The position numbers and the translations under genes are program-made. The notes beneath the pieces are model-generated. The model saw only the letters and a list, made by a program, of their open reading frames with translations, did not search any database and was not told where the DNA came from. Positions 20,401 through 29,921 of a stretch of DNA of 64,000 bases are shown piece by piece. Position 1 is the first letter of the stretch; the number at the start of each line of letters is the position of its first letter. The stretch comes from Janthinobacterium sp. 67. Its GTDB lineage: Bacteria > Pseudomonadota > Gammaproteobacteria > Burkholderiales > Burkholderiaceae_D. Location: the NCBI RefSeq assembly GCF_002797895.1, contig NZ_PGES01000001.1:2356001-2420000 (forward strand), in the 5' to 3' direction.

Positions 20401-21498
20401 TCAAACGATCGCGTCGGCCGCGCCGCGCTGTTCTTTTTCCATGTATTCGCGCGATTGCATCTCGATGATACGCGAAACGGTGCGGTGAAACTCGTTGGCC
20501 AGCATGCCGTTCGTGTACAGCTGCTCCGGCGGCACTTCGGCCGACATGATCAGCTTGACCTTCTGGTCGTAAAACACGTCGATCAGCCAGGTAAAGCGGC
20601 GCGCCTCGGACGACTGCGCCGCCGACATGGCCGGTATGCCGGACAATATCACCGTATGGAAGCGGCTGGCGATTTCCAGGTAATCATTTTGCGAGCGGGG
20701 ACCGCCGCACAGGGTGGCGAAATCGAACCAGATGATGCCGCCGGCACGGCGCAGGCAATGGATTTCGCGGCTCTCGATACGGATGCGCGCGTCTTCGTCG
20801 GCCGTCTCGGCGATGCGCGCGTAGGCGTCGCGCAAGGCCTTGTCGGTCTCCGCACCGAGCGGGGTGTAGTAGCTTTCCACCTGTTCCAGCGCGCGGCCGC
20901 GGTAATCGACGCCGGCGTCGACGTTCATCACGTCGAGTTTTTCCTTCAGCAGCGCGATGGTCGGCAGCATGCGGTCGCGGTGCAGGCCGTCCGGATACAG
21001 CAGGTCCGGATCGTAATTCGACGTCATGATGAAGGACACGCCATTGGCGAACAGGGCCGACAGCAGGTTGTACAGGATCATCGCGTCGGCGATGTCGGAG
21101 ACGTGGAATTCATCGAAACAGATGAGGCGGTATTTCTTGGCGATGCGCTTGGCCACCTCGTCGAGCGGGTCGGCCACGCCTTTCAATTCGTCGAGCTGCT
21201 GGTGCACGCCGCGCATGAATTCATGGAAGTGCAATCGCGTCTTGCGCACCAGGGGCACGACCGAGTAAAAACTGTCCATCAGGAACGATTTGCCACGCCC
21301 CACCCCACCCCACATGTACACGCCTTTCGGCACGGCGGGACGGTTCAGCAGGCGCTTGAAGGTGCTCGAGCGCTGGCCCTTGTAGGCCACCCACTCGTCA
21401 TAGCACAGCTGCAGGCGGTCGACCGCGCGCCGCTGGGCGGCATCGGCCTTGAAATCACGCTTCTGCAGCGCGTGCTGGTAAAACTCTTCTACGTTCAT
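20401..21498 (-). CDS. zapE: Cell division protein ZapE (AFG1-like ATPase)
   Basis: A 365-aa AAA-type ATPase. Walker A is GVYMWGGVGRGKS. Walker B and box residues occur in YRLICFDEFHVSDIADAM. AFG1-like motifs include IMTSNYDPDLLYPDGLHRDRMLP. In E. coli ZapE promotes Z-ring constriction under low oxygen or heat. The start MNVEEFYQHALQ is internal to a longer frame. lpdA ends 70 nt upstream on the same strand, with a hairpin in the gap. The coiled-coil lipoprotein gene follows. Confidence 0.94.
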   Translation of the reverse strand: MNVEEFYQHALQKRDFKADAAQRRAVDRLQLCYDEWVAYKGQRSSTFKRLLNRPAVPKGVYMWGGVGRGKSFLMDSFYSVVPLVRKTRLHFHEFMRGVHQQLDELKGVADPLDEVAKRIAKKYRLICFDEFHVSDIADAMILYNLLSALFANGVSFIMTSNYDPDLLYPDGLHRDRMLPTIALLKEKLDVMNVDAGVDYRGRALEQVESYYTPLGAETDKALRDAYARIAETADEDARIRIESREIHCLRRAGGIIWFDFATLCGGPRSQNDYLEIASRFHTVILSGIPAMSAAQSSEARRFTWLIDVFYDQKVKLIMSAEVPPEQLYTNGMLANEFHRTVSRIIEMQSREYMEKEQRGAADAIV

Positions 21499-21519
21499 GG
21501 GATTCGCTTTAACGCACAA

Positions 21520-21550
21520 GGGCGCCGGCGGAAAAAATCCGCGAGCGCCC
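21520..21550 (-). repeat. Hairpin between lpdA and zapE
   Basis: GGGCGC...GCGGA-aaaaa-TCCGC...GCGCCC folds into a near-perfect stem with one internal 2-nt mismatch, 18 nt past the lpdA stop. Read on the minus strand the loop is T5 but no T-run follows the stem, so this is an mRNA hairpin rather than a clear terminator. Confidence 0.5.
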
Positions 21551-21568
21551 CTGCAGGACTAACTACAA

Positions 21569-22999
21569 TTAAAAGTTCAACGTGCGCTTGTCAATCGCCA
21601 GTGCCGCTTCCTTGGTCGCTTCCGACAGGGACGGATGGGCGTGGCAGATACGCGCGATGTCTTCGGCCGAAGCCTTGAATTCCATCGCCACGACGGCTTC
21701 GGAAATCAGTTCGGAAGCCATCGGGCCGACGATGTGCACGCCGAGGATTTCATCGGTGTTCGCATCGGCCAGGAATTTCACCATGCCCGAGGTGTCGCCC
21801 AGCGCGCGCGCACGGCCGTTGGCCATGAACGGGAAGGTGCCTGCCTTGTAGGCGACGCCTTCGGCCTTCAGGGTTTGCTCGGTCTTGCCGACCCACGCGA
21901 TTTCCGGCGAGGTGTAGATGACCCAAGGAATCGTGTTGAAGTTGGTGTGGCCATGCTGGCCGGCGATACGCTCGGCCACGGCAACGCCCTCTTCTTCCGC
22001 CTTGTGCGCCAGCATCGGGCCGCGCACGACGTCGCCCACCGCCCACACGTTCGGCAGGTTGGTCTTGCAGTCGCCGTCGACGGCGATGAAGCCGCGCTCG
22101 TCCAGCTGCAGGCCGACCTTGTCGGCACCGAGGCCGTTGGTGTTCGGCGTACGGCCGATCGAGATGATCAGCTTGTCGAACACGGCTTTTTGCGCTTCGC
22201 CCTTGGCGTCCACGAATTCCACGGTGACGTCTTTCTTGCCTGGCGTGATCGCACCGATCTTGCAACCGAGATTGATCTTCAAGCCTTGCTTGGTGAACAG
22301 CTTCGACGCTTCCTTGGCGATCTGCTCGTCCACGGCGCCCAGGAAGACCGGCAAGCCTTCGAGCACGGTGACGTCGGAACCCAGGCGGCGCCATACGCTG
22401 CCCATTTCCAGGCCGATCACGCCGGCACCGATGACGCCCAGCTTGGCTGGTACGGCGTCGATGGCCAGTGCGCCCGTGTTCGACAGGATCAATTTCTCGT
22501 CGAATGGTGCGCCCGGCAGTTCGCGCGCGTTCGAACCCGTGGCGATGACCACGTGCTTGGCGCTCAGGGTTTCGTTGGCTTCGCCCGTCACGCTGATCTC
22601 GTACGCGCCAGCGGCGGCGGCAGCGAATGCGGCGCGGCCGTGGAAGAAGGCGATCTTGTTCTTCTTGAACAGGTACAGGATGCCGTCGTTGTTTTGCTTG
22701 ACGACGGTGTCCTTGCGCTTGAGCATCTGGCCCAGGTTCAGCTTCAGGCCGGCGACGTCGATGCCGTGCTCGGCGAAGCTGTGGCCCGCGTGTTCGAAAT
22801 GCTCGGACGATTGCAGCAGCGCTTTCGACGGGATGCAGCCGACGTTGGTGCAGGTACCGCCAGGAGCGGCGCCGCCCTTGGCGTTCGACCACTCGTCGAC
22901 GCAAGCGACGGAAAAGCCCAGCTGCGCTGCGCGGATGGCGGCGATGTAGCCGCCAGGGCCCGCACCGATGACAACTACGTCAAATTGTTTAGTACTCAT
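21569..22999 (-). CDS. lpdA: Dihydrolipoyl dehydrogenase (E3)
   Basis: A 476-aa flavoenzyme that reoxidises the dihydrolipoyl arm of E2 to make NADH. It has an FAD-binding GAGPGGY near the N-terminus and the redox-active disulfide Cys50/Cys55 in CTNVGCIPSK. The C-terminal dimer part HAHPSLSEA supplies the active-site His. It is the E3 of the 2-oxoglutarate dehydrogenase complex, cotranscribed with odhA and odhB. The PspC-like gene overlaps its start by 11 nt, so translation may be coupled. Confidence 0.97.
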   Translation of the reverse strand: MSTKQFDVVVIGAGPGGYIAAIRAAQLGFSVACVDEWSNAKGGAAPGGTCTNVGCIPSKALLQSSEHFEHAGHSFAEHGIDVAGLKLNLGQMLKRKDTVVKQNNDGILYLFKKNKIAFFHGRAAFAAAAAGAYEISVTGEANETLSAKHVVIATGSNARELPGAPFDEKLILSNTGALAIDAVPAKLGVIGAGVIGLEMGSVWRRLGSDVTVLEGLPVFLGAVDEQIAKEASKLFTKQGLKINLGCKIGAITPGKKDVTVEFVDAKGEAQKAVFDKLIISIGRTPNTNGLGADKVGLQLDERGFIAVDGDCKTNLPNVWAVGDVVRGPMLAHKAEEEGVAVAERIAGQHGHTNFNTIPWVIYTSPEIAWVGKTEQTLKAEGVAYKAGTFPFMANGRARALGDTSGMVKFLADANTDEILGVHIVGPMASELISEAVVAMEFKASAEDIARICHAHPSLSEATKEAALAIDKRTLNF

Positions 23000-23378
23000 G
23001 TTTTGTTATTCCAATCTCTTCGTCTGGTACGAAAATCCACAATAGAAGGTAAATCACCACGCCGAAGCCGAAGGTCAATGTAAACAGGACGAAGACGAGG
23101 CGCCAGATCCACGCATCCATGCCGGAAGCGCGGCCAAGGCCGCCGCAGACGCCGCCGAGCCAGCGGTCGTTGCGCGAACGGCGCAGGCGGTTGAATTCCT
23201 GCACCAGGTCGTTCGACGGAGCGGCAGCCGCACCGGCATTGGCGCCGGAAGTGCCGTCCGGCTTGTCCAGGTTGATACTGCTCAGGAGCTTGGCTTTCGC
23301 TTGCGCGAATTCCGCGTCGCTCAGGGCGCCCGCCAGGTGCAACTCGTGCAGACGCTTGATTTCTTCAGAGATGTTCAT
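22989..23378 (-). CDS. PspC-domain membrane protein with N-terminal SHOCT-like segment
   Basis: A 129-aa protein. The first 33 residues (EEIKRLHELHLAGALSDAEF) resemble a SHOCT helix pair. A PspC domain (about 60-129) follows, with RWLGGVCGGLG and a hydrophobic segment FVLFTLTFGFGVVIYLLLWIF. PspC proteins sense or buffer inner-membrane stress. The gene lies between odhB and lpdA and its last codons overlap the lpdA start, so it belongs to the same transcript. No PspA or PspF was seen in the window, so this copy may not act in a classical phage-shock response. Confidence 0.86.
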   Translation of the reverse strand: MNISEEIKRLHELHLAGALSDAEFAQAKAKLLSSINLDKPDGTSGANAGAAAAPSNDLVQEFNRLRRSRNDRWLGGVCGGLGRASGMDAWIWRLVFVLFTLTFGFGVVIYLLLWIFVPDEEIGITKHEY

Positions 23379-23439
23379 AGGAATCCTCTTTCATTGAGAT
23401 CAGCCAGCTGCGTCTTCTGGCAAGGTATCAGCTACATTG

Positions 23440-23459
23440 CCCCGGCGGCTACGCCGGGG
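23440..23459 (-). repeat. GC-rich hairpin between odhB and the PspC gene
   Basis: CCCCGGCG-gcta-CGCCGGGG is a perfect 8-bp stem with a tetraloop, 11 nt past the odhB stop. No T-run follows. Confidence 0.6.
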
Positions 23460-23470
23460 GACTACGGTGC

Positions 23471-24727
23471 TTACAGGTCCAGCAGCAGGCGTGCAGGATC
23501 TTCCAGCGCTTCTTTCATCGCCACCAGGCCCAGGACGGCTTCGCGGCCGTCGATGATGCGGTGGTCGTAGGACATGGCCAGGTAGTTCATCGGACGTACC
23601 ACGATCTGGCCGTTTTCGACAACGGCGCGGTCCTTGGTCGCATGCACGCCCAGGATGGCCGATTGTGGCGGGTTGATGATCGGGGTCGACAGCATGGAGC
23701 CGAAGGTGCCGCCGTTCGAGATCGAGAACGTGCCGCCCGTCAGGTCGTCCAGGGTCAGCTTGCCTTCCTTGGCTTTCGCGCCGAATTCACCGATTTTTTT
23801 CTCGATGTCGGCGATCGACAGCTGGTCCGCGTTGCGGATGATAGGCACGACCAGACCGCGTGGCGAACCGACGGCGATGCCGATGTCGAAGTAGCCGTGG
23901 TAGACGATGTCGTTGCCGTCAACGGAGGCATTGATGATCGGGTACTTTTTCAGGGCGGCGACGGCGGCCTTGACGAAGAAGGACATGAAGCCCAGCTTGA
24001 CGCCGTGCTCTTTCTCGAACTTGTCCTTGTACTTGTTGCGCAGGTCGATGACCGGCTGCATGTTCACTTCATTGAACGTGGTCAGGATGGCGTTCGTCGA
24101 TTGCGATTGCAGCAGACGCTCGGCGATACGTGCGCGCAGGCGGCTCATCGGCACGCGCTCTTCCGGACGGTCGCCCAGGTTGGCGGCCGACGGCGTGGCA
24201 ACTTGTTGCAGCGCCGGCTTGGCAGCGGCTGGCGCCAGTGGCGCGACAGCTGGCTTGGCGGAAGCGGCCAGGGCGTCGCCCTTGGTCACGCGGCCGTCTT
24301 TGCCCGAACCGGCGACGTCGCCAGCGGACAGGCCTTTTTCGGACAGGATCTTGGCGGCGGCAGGCATGGCGACATCGCCCTTGGTCGCGGCGGCTGGCGC
24401 CGAAGCGCTAGCGGTATCTTGGGCGGCGGCAGCCAGGGCTGGTGCAGGCACGGCCGACACTTCCATCGGGCTGACCTTGGCCGAGCCGTCGGTGTCGATG
24501 ATGGCGATGACTTCGCCGGCAACGACGGTGGCGCCGTCAGCCTTGATGATCTGCACGATCACGCCAGCGGCAGGCGCCGGCAGTTCCAGCACGACCTTGT
24601 CGGTTTCGATATCGATCATGTTTTCGTCGCGCGCAACTGCTTCGCCGACTTTCTTGTGCCATGCCAGCAGGGTCGCTTCTGCAACCGATTCCGACAACTG
24701 GGGAACTTTGACTTCGATTTGTGCCAT
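23471..24727 (-). CDS. odhB: Dihydrolipoyl succinyltransferase, E2 of 2-oxoglutarate dehydrogenase
   Basis: A 418-aa protein. The N-terminal lipoyl domain has the lipoylated Lys44 in [11 protein letters not shown] flexible Ala/Pro linker and an E3-binding segment (about 120-160) follow. The C-terminal catalytic domain has SYDHRIIDG supplying the catalytic His and Asp. It transfers succinyl to CoA and forms the complex core. odhA lies 116 nt upstream and lpdA downstream, after the PspC gene. Confidence 0.97.
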   Translation of the reverse strand: MAQIEVKVPQLSESVAEATLLAWHKKVGEAVARDENMIDIETDKVVLELPAPAAGVIVQIIKADGATVVAGEVIAIIDTDGSAKVSPMEVSAVPAPALAAAAQDTASASAPAAATKGDVAMPAAAKILSEKGLSAGDVAGSGKDGRVTKGDALAASAKPAVAPLAPAAAKPALQQVATPSAANLGDRPEERVPMSRLRARIAERLLQSQSTNAILTTFNEVNMQPVIDLRNKYKDKFEKEHGVKLGFMSFFVKAAVAALKKYPIINASVDGNDIVYHGYFDIGIAVGSPRGLVVPIIRNADQLSIADIEKKIGEFGAKAKEGKLTLDDLTGGTFSISNGGTFGSMLSTPIINPPQSAILGVHATKDRAVVENGQIVVRPMNYLAMSYDHRIIDGREAVLGLVAMKEALEDPARLLLDL

Positions 24728-24755
24728 GTAAAACTCCGTTTATTTTGTTATTGCG

Positions 24756-24828
24756 GCGCCGCCCCTGCGTAGCAAGGGCGGCGCTCCGTCATGATGTAAC
24801 GAGCAAGCGCCATGCAATCGCATGGCGC
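24756..24828 (-). repeat. Two hairpins in the odhA-odhB spacer
   Basis: GCGCCGCCC (24756-24764) pairs with GGGCGGCGC (24776-24784). GCGCCATGC (24807-24815) pairs with GCATGGCGC (24820-24828) around a 4-nt loop. Both are perfect 9-bp stems. Neither is followed by a T-run, which fits intra-operon mRNA stabilising or processing elements. Confidence 0.6.
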
Positions 24829-24843
24829 CCCTCATCCTGCCGC

Positions 24844-27696
24844 TTACTTGGTCAGGATAAAACCCTTCAGCTTCGAGAATGCCGTTTCCAGCAGATCTTT
24901 TTGCTGGGCGTAGTGCTTGTCATAGTAGCCGACAGCTGGCGACGCCGAAGCGGGACGGCCGGCGTAAGCCAGACGCTGACCCGATTCCAGGCCTTCGAAG
25001 ATGTTGTGCTGGATCTGGAACCAGGCGCCCTGGTTTTGCGGCTCGTCCTGCGCCCATACGACTTCGACCAGGTTCGGGAACTTCTTCAGTTCGGCAGCGA
25101 ACGACTTATGCGGGAACGGATACAGCTGTTCCAGGCGCACGATGGCCGTGTCGGTCTGGCCACGGGTCTTGCGTGCGTTGACCAGGTCGTAATAGACCTT
25201 GCCCGAGCAGGCGACCACGCGCTTGACTTTCTTGGCGTCGATTTTGTCGTCGACTTCGCCGATGACGGTCTGGAAACCGCCCTTGGCCAGGTCGGTCAGC
25301 GGCGAACCGGCATCCTTGTTGCGCAACAGCGACTTCGGCGTCAGGATGACCAGCGGCTTGCGGAACTGGCGCACCATCTGGCGGCGCAGCAAATGGAAGA
25401 TCTGCGAAGCCGTCGTCGGCTGCACCACTTGCATGTTGTTGTCTGCGCACAGCTGCAGGAAACGCTCGGGACGCGCGGACGAGTGCTCAGGGCCCTGGCC
25501 TTCGTAACCGTGCGGCAGCATCATGACCAGGCCCGAAGCGCGGCCCCACTTCACTTCGCCGGAGCTGATGAACTGGTCGATCACCACTTGCGCGCCGTTG
25601 GCGAAGTCGCCGAACTGGGCTTCCCAGATCGTCAGGGTATTCGGTTCAGCGGTCGAGTAGCCGTATTCGAAGGCCAGTACGGCTTCTTCGGACAGCACCG
25701 AGTCGATGACGGTGAACGGCGCCTGGTTGTCCGACACGTTTTGCAGCGGAATATAGGTACCCGCATCCCAACGCTCGCGGTTCTGGTCATGCAGCACGGC
25801 GTGGCGGTGCACGAAGGTGCCGCGGCCCGCATCCTGGCCGGTCAGGCGGATGGCGTAGCCGGACGATACCAGCGAAGCGTAGGCCAGGTGTTCGCCCATG
25901 CCCCAGTCCAGGTTCATTTCGCCGCGGCCCATGGTGGCGCGGTCGCCCAGGACTTTTTCAACCAGCGAGTGGACCTTGAATTCTTCCGGCACGGTGGTGA
26001 TGCGCGCGGCCAGGCGTTTGAGTTCCGTCATCGGCACGGCGGTGTCGGCCGAGTCGGTCCATTTCTTGTTCAGGAACGGCAGCCAGTCGACGGCGTACTT
26101 GTTCTTGAAGTTCGAAATGACCGGGTCGACGGTGTGCTTGCCGGCGTCCATGGCGTCGCGGAAGGCGGCCACCATCTTGTCGCCGCCATCGGCAGGGATC
26201 ACGCCCTGGGCAACCAGCTTGTCCGCGTACAGCTTGCGGGTGCCTGGGTGCTGGCCGATGCGCTTGTACATCAGCGGCTGCGTCAGTGCCGGCGTATCTT
26301 GCTCGTTGTGGCCAAGTTTACGGTAGCAGATGATGTCGAGGACGATGTCCTTCTTGAATTCCATGCGGTAGTCGAGCGCGATTTGCGTCGCCAGCACCAC
26401 GGCTTCAGGATCGTCGGCGTTGATGTGCAGGACCGGCGCTTCGATCATCTTGACGACGTCCGAGCAGTACAGGGTCGAGCGCGAGTCGCGTGGGTCCGAG
26501 GTGGTGAAACCGATCTGGTTGTTGATCACGATGTGCACCGTGCCGCCCGTGCCGTAGCCGCGGGTTTGCGCCAGATTCAAGGTTTCCATGACCACGCCCT
26601 GGCCGGCGAAAGCGGCATCGCCGTGCACCAGGATAGGCAGCACTTGCGCGCCGTGCACGTCGCCGCGACGGTCCATGCGGGCCTTGACGGAACCTTCGAC
26701 CACAGGGTTGACGATTTCCAGGTGCGACGGGTTGAACGCCAGCGACAGGTGGACCGGGCCGCCCGCGGTGGAGATGTCCGACGAGAAGCCTTGATGGTAC
26801 TTCACGTCGCCGGCAGGCAGGTCGTCGCCATGCTTGCCTTCGAATTCTTCGAACAGTTCCTGCGGCGCCTTGCCCAGGGTGTTCACCAGCACGTTCAGAC
26901 GGCCGCGGTGGGCCATGCCGATGACGATTTCCTGCACGCCTTTTTCGCCGGCGCGCTGGATGGTTTCATCCATCGAGGCGATGAAGGTTTCGCCGCCTTC
27001 CAGGGAGAAGCGCTTCTGGCCCACGTAGCGGGTGTGCAGATAGCGTTCCAGGCCTTCAGCCGCAGTCAGGCGGTCGAGGATGTGGATTTTTTTCTCTGGG
27101 GTGAAATTCGGGGTGGAGCGGATCGATTCCAGTTTCTCTTGCAGCCAGCGCTTTTCGGCCGGGTCGGAGATGTACATGAATTCGGCGCCGATCGAACGCG
27201 TGTAGGTATCGCGCAGATAGTTGAGCAGATCGCGCAGGGTGGCGGTCTCGGGGCCAAAATAAGTATTGCTGATGTTGAACACGGTGTCCATGTCCGCATC
27301 GGTGAAGCCGTAGAAGCTCGGCTCGAGTTCCGGGATCATCGGACGTTCCTGGCGCTGCAGCGGATCCAGGTTGGCCCAGTGCGTGCCCAGGTAGCGGTAA
27401 GCGGCGATCAACTGCGTGGCGGCGACGCGCTTGCGACCCATTTCGGCGTCGAAGGAAGCGGTCACTGTGCGGATCGGGCCTGCTTTTGCGCGCTCGGCGA
27501 ACGAGGCGACGACGGAGGCGTGGGCCACGTCAGGCTTGTTGGTGCCATCGACGGCAGGCACGTGCTGCATGGCGTCGAAGTAGGAACGCCAGTTGTCGGG
27601 TACCGAGCCTGGGTTGTTCAGATACGCCTCGTACAGGTCTTCCACGTACGGAGCATTCCCACCGAACAGGTAGGAGTTGGTCGTTAATTGCTGCAT
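24844..27696 (-). CDS. odhA: 2-oxoglutarate dehydrogenase E1 component
   Basis: A 950-aa thiamine-diphosphate enzyme that decarboxylates 2-oxoglutarate and succinylates the E2 lipoyl arm, a TCA-cycle step. The N-terminal E1 segment reads NSYLFGGNAPYVEDLYEAY. The ThDP domain contains GMAHRGRLNVLVN, and the C-terminal part carries SSARPERFLQL. Length is typical (about 930-960). It heads the odhA-odhB-pspC-lpdA run. The upstream gap contains the 13-bp palindrome CAACTGCCAGTTG (27869-27881), a possible control site. Confidence 0.97.
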   Translation of the reverse strand: MQQLTTNSYLFGGNAPYVEDLYEAYLNNPGSVPDNWRSYFDAMQHVPAVDGTNKPDVAHASVVASFAERAKAGPIRTVTASFDAEMGRKRVAATQLIAAYRYLGTHWANLDPLQRQERPMIPELEPSFYGFTDADMDTVFNISNTYFGPETATLRDLLNYLRDTYTRSIGAEFMYISDPAEKRWLQEKLESIRSTPNFTPEKKIHILDRLTAAEGLERYLHTRYVGQKRFSLEGGETFIASMDETIQRAGEKGVQEIVIGMAHRGRLNVLVNTLGKAPQELFEEFEGKHGDDLPAGDVKYHQGFSSDISTAGGPVHLSLAFNPSHLEIVNPVVEGSVKARMDRRGDVHGAQVLPILVHGDAAFAGQGVVMETLNLAQTRGYGTGGTVHIVINNQIGFTTSDPRDSRSTLYCSDVVKMIEAPVLHINADDPEAVVLATQIALDYRMEFKKDIVLDIICYRKLGHNEQDTPALTQPLMYKRIGQHPGTRKLYADKLVAQGVIPADGGDKMVAAFRDAMDAGKHTVDPVISNFKNKYAVDWLPFLNKKWTDSADTAVPMTELKRLAARITTVPEEFKVHSLVEKVLGDRATMGRGEMNLDWGMGEHLAYASLVSSGYAIRLTGQDAGRGTFVHRHAVLHDQNRERWDAGTYIPLQNVSDNQAPFTVIDSVLSEEAVLAFEYGYSTAEPNTLTIWEAQFGDFANGAQVVIDQFISSGEVKWGRASGLVMMLPHGYEGQGPEHSSARPERFLQLCADNNMQVVQPTTASQIFHLLRRQMVRQFRKPLVILTPKSLLRNKDAGSPLTDLAKGGFQTVIGEVDDKIDAKKVKRVVACSGKVYYDLVNARKTRGQTDTAIVRLEQLYPFPHKSFAAELKKFPNLVEVVWAQDEPQNQGAWFQIQHNIFEGLESGQRLAYAGRPASASPAVGYYDKHYAQQKDLLETAFSKLKGFILTK

Positions 27697-27953
27697 ATAT
27701 TGCTCACCTTTCTTCGCGCTTCGCGAGGAATTAGCGGGTTAATCTAACCTTCCGCGACACGGCCTGACCGGTTAGCGGATTGCACATCAAGTTGTGGGGA
27801 AGGGCTTTTTTATTGCACCAGCATTCTGCATACCGTCATTTAGAATAGCACGCGGTATTGTAACGCAACAACTGCCAGTTGGATTTTATTTGGCAAGCAA
27901 ATGTAAGCTGTGTTGTTGATTTTACCGGGCTTGCAAGCCTGCCACTGTTGCGC

Positions 27954-28928
27954 TTACGGCACGTCGGCGCCCCTGCCGGCCTGCCGTTTTCGCCCCACTG
28001 GTCTGCCCGGCAAAGGCGCCGCCGCGATGGCGGCCAGCCAGTCGGCATCGCCGGCAAACCACTCGACCAGGAAGTCGAGCATGGTGCGCAGCAGGGGCGA
28101 CATGTGCTGGCGCGACGTGTAGACGCCGTAGATGCCCATGTTCTGCGGCTGGTAGGCGGGCAACAGTTCCACCAGCTGCCCGCTGGCGATCAGCGGCGCG
28201 GCAGAAAAGCGCGGCTGCATGGCGATGCCCGCACCCGCCACCGTGGCCACCAGCAGGACCAGCGACTCATTCGCCGACAGGCGGCCGCTGACGGGGACAG
28301 TGAGCGCTTCCCCGTCATGCGTGAATTGCCACAGGCTCTTGCCGAAATAGGTGTACGTCAGGCAGTTGTGCAGGGCCAGGTCTTGCGCCCGTCGCGGCGT
28401 GCCGTGCGCCGCCAGGTACGATGGTGCGGCGCACACCACCGACGCGCAGCTGGCCAGCTGGCGCGCGATCAGGTTCGGCTCGAGCGCGTTGGTGATGCGG
28501 ATCGCCAGGTCGATGCGCTGCTCCACCAGATTGACGGCGCGGTTCTCCATCTGCAGGTCGACGGCGGCGCGCGGGTAGCGCCGCAGGTAAGCGGTTACTG
28601 CGCCAGCGAGCGCCGTCTGCGCCAGCGATTGCGAGCAGGTAATGCGCAGCAGACCGTGCGGCGTATCGAGTCCCTCGGGCGAAGTGACGGCCATGGCGCC
28701 GGCCACCTCCAGCATCTGGCGGCAGCGCGCCAGGGTGGTCTCGCCCGCATCCGTCAGGCTCAGACGGCGCGTGGTGCGATGCAACAGGCGTGCCTCCGCC
28801 CACTCCTCCATCTCGGCCAGATAACGCGTCACCATGGCGCGCGACATGTCGAGCGCGTCGCTGGCGGCCACCATGCTGCCCCGCTCGGCGATGGTGACGA
28901 ATACTTGTGCGGCGGTGATACGGTCCAT
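27954..28928 (-). CDS. LysR-family transcriptional regulator
   Basis: This 324-aa protein has an N-terminal HTH (ITAAQVFVTIAERGSMVAASDAL...). The substrate-binding domain resembles those of stress or quinone-linked LysR proteins. AGGGAG lies 6 nt before the chosen ATG; the longer frame adds 16 residues. The C-terminus is Arg/Pro rich. The target may be the nearby oxidoreductase or a distant gene; nothing in the sequence decides this. Confidence 0.9.
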   Translation of the reverse strand: MDRITAAQVFVTIAERGSMVAASDALDMSRAMVTRYLAEMEEWAEARLLHRTTRRLSLTDAGETTLARCRQMLEVAGAMAVTSPEGLDTPHGLLRITCSQSLAQTALAGAVTAYLRRYPRAAVDLQMENRAVNLVEQRIDLAIRITNALEPNLIARQLASCASVVCAAPSYLAAHGTPRRAQDLALHNCLTYTYFGKSLWQFTHDGEALTVPVSGRLSANESLVLLVATVAGAGIAMQPRFSAAPLIASGQLVELLPAYQPQNMGIYGVYTSRQHMSPLLRTMLDFLVEWFAGDADWLAAIAAAPLPGRPVGRKRQAGRGADVP

Positions 28929-29163
28929 CTGCGGCTCCCTCTTGATTCGTCCGATCCATGCAACTAAGTATTGCAATCTACCCTATTTGTCCCGTTTGGT
29001 CGAAAGGATCTATGCAAGGAGAGTATCGAATAGCGAAAGAATCATATGCTTGCACGCGCCGCCCGCCCCTTCCGCCCCTTGGAAACCTTTCCGATGCGGC
29101 GCAGTTAGCGCACACCATCGCCGCCACCGGCAAGCGGCATTGAACTGAGGCTGGCCCCGCTGC

Positions 29164-29706
29164 CTACAGCGCCGCCAGGAAACCCACGTACTCGTGCGCG
29201 CTGCGCGCCAGTCGCTCGGCATAACCGGCTTCCTTCGGCCCGTCTTCCGCGCCATAGAAGGCAAAGAAGCGGCGGTTGTCGGCGCCCACATACGCCAGGG
29301 TGACGTCGAATGGCGCCAGCAGCTGCGCCAGGGTGACTTTCCACTTGCCTTCCGGCCTGAATTCTTCCTCGCGGATGCCGGCCGTGACGGCCAGTGCCAC
29401 CTTGCGCCCCCGGAAAGCATCGCCGCCCGTGCCGTAGGCCCAGCCATACGCCAGCACCTCGTCAAGCCACTGTTTCAGCAAGGGCGGGCAGTTGAACCAG
29501 TACACGGGAAATTGCAGGACCACATTGGCGTGCGCCTCCACCAGCGCCTGCTCTTGCGCCACGTCGATGATGCCATCGGGGTAGGCCCGATGCACGTCGT
29601 GGATGGTGTACTGCTCCGGGTATTGCGCCACTTCCTGCAGCCAGCGCTTGTTGGCCACCGAAGTTTCAATGGCGGGATGGAAGACGATAACGAGGGTTTT
29701 CAACAT
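29164..29706 (-). CDS. NAD(P)H-dependent oxidoreductase (flavodoxin-2 fold)
   Basis: A 180-aa flavodoxin_2 protein of the KefF/MdaB/NQO type. The N-terminal segment LVIVFHPAIETSVANKRW is the phosphate-binding loop of FMN or FAD, and NVVLQFPVYWFNCPPLLKQW is the typical central block. It probably reduces quinones. It lies 215 nt downstream of the HxlR gene on the same strand, and the gap holds palindromes suited to an HxlR operator. Quinone or electrophile stress control is therefore likely, but inferred. Confidence 0.88.
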   Translation of the reverse strand: MLKTLVIVFHPAIETSVANKRWLQEVAQYPEQYTIHDVHRAYPDGIIDVAQEQALVEAHANVVLQFPVYWFNCPPLLKQWLDEVLAYGWAYGTGGDAFRGRKVALAVTAGIREEEFRPEGKWKVTLAQLLAPFDVTLAYVGADNRRFFAFYGAEDGPKEAGYAERLARSAHEYVGFLAAL

Positions 29707-29829
29707 GCTGTTTTCCTGAAAATGGATGGATGCACCGGCCCCGCGCCCACAGAAAATCAGGCAAGCCGGTACCCTGCCCCATGGCGCGTGGTAGCGCCCG
29801 CAGAGGCAAAAACAGCATAACCATCACGA

Positions 29830-29886
29830 TTACTTTTCACAAGTACGCACATTGACTGGTCATACAGTAAGAAAAGTAAGTTACTT
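29830..29886. promoter_or_regulatory. Palindromes in the oxidoreductase promoter region
   Basis: TTACTTTTC (29830-29838) and GAAAAGTAA (29871-29879) form a perfect inverted repeat. The 3' arm overlaps a compact palindrome AAGTAA-g-TTACTT (29874-29886). Known HxlR-family operators carry AGTA/TACT half-sites. The site lies between the HxlR gene and the oxidoreductase it probably controls. Confidence 0.55.
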
Positions 29887-29921
29887 GACGAGGAAAAACC
29901 CCTTGGCCATGCGCATCGGGC

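Noticed and set aside
24721..27687. A 988-codon plus-strand frame opposite odhA
   Set aside because: Shadow of odhA; no family features and no ribosome binding site.
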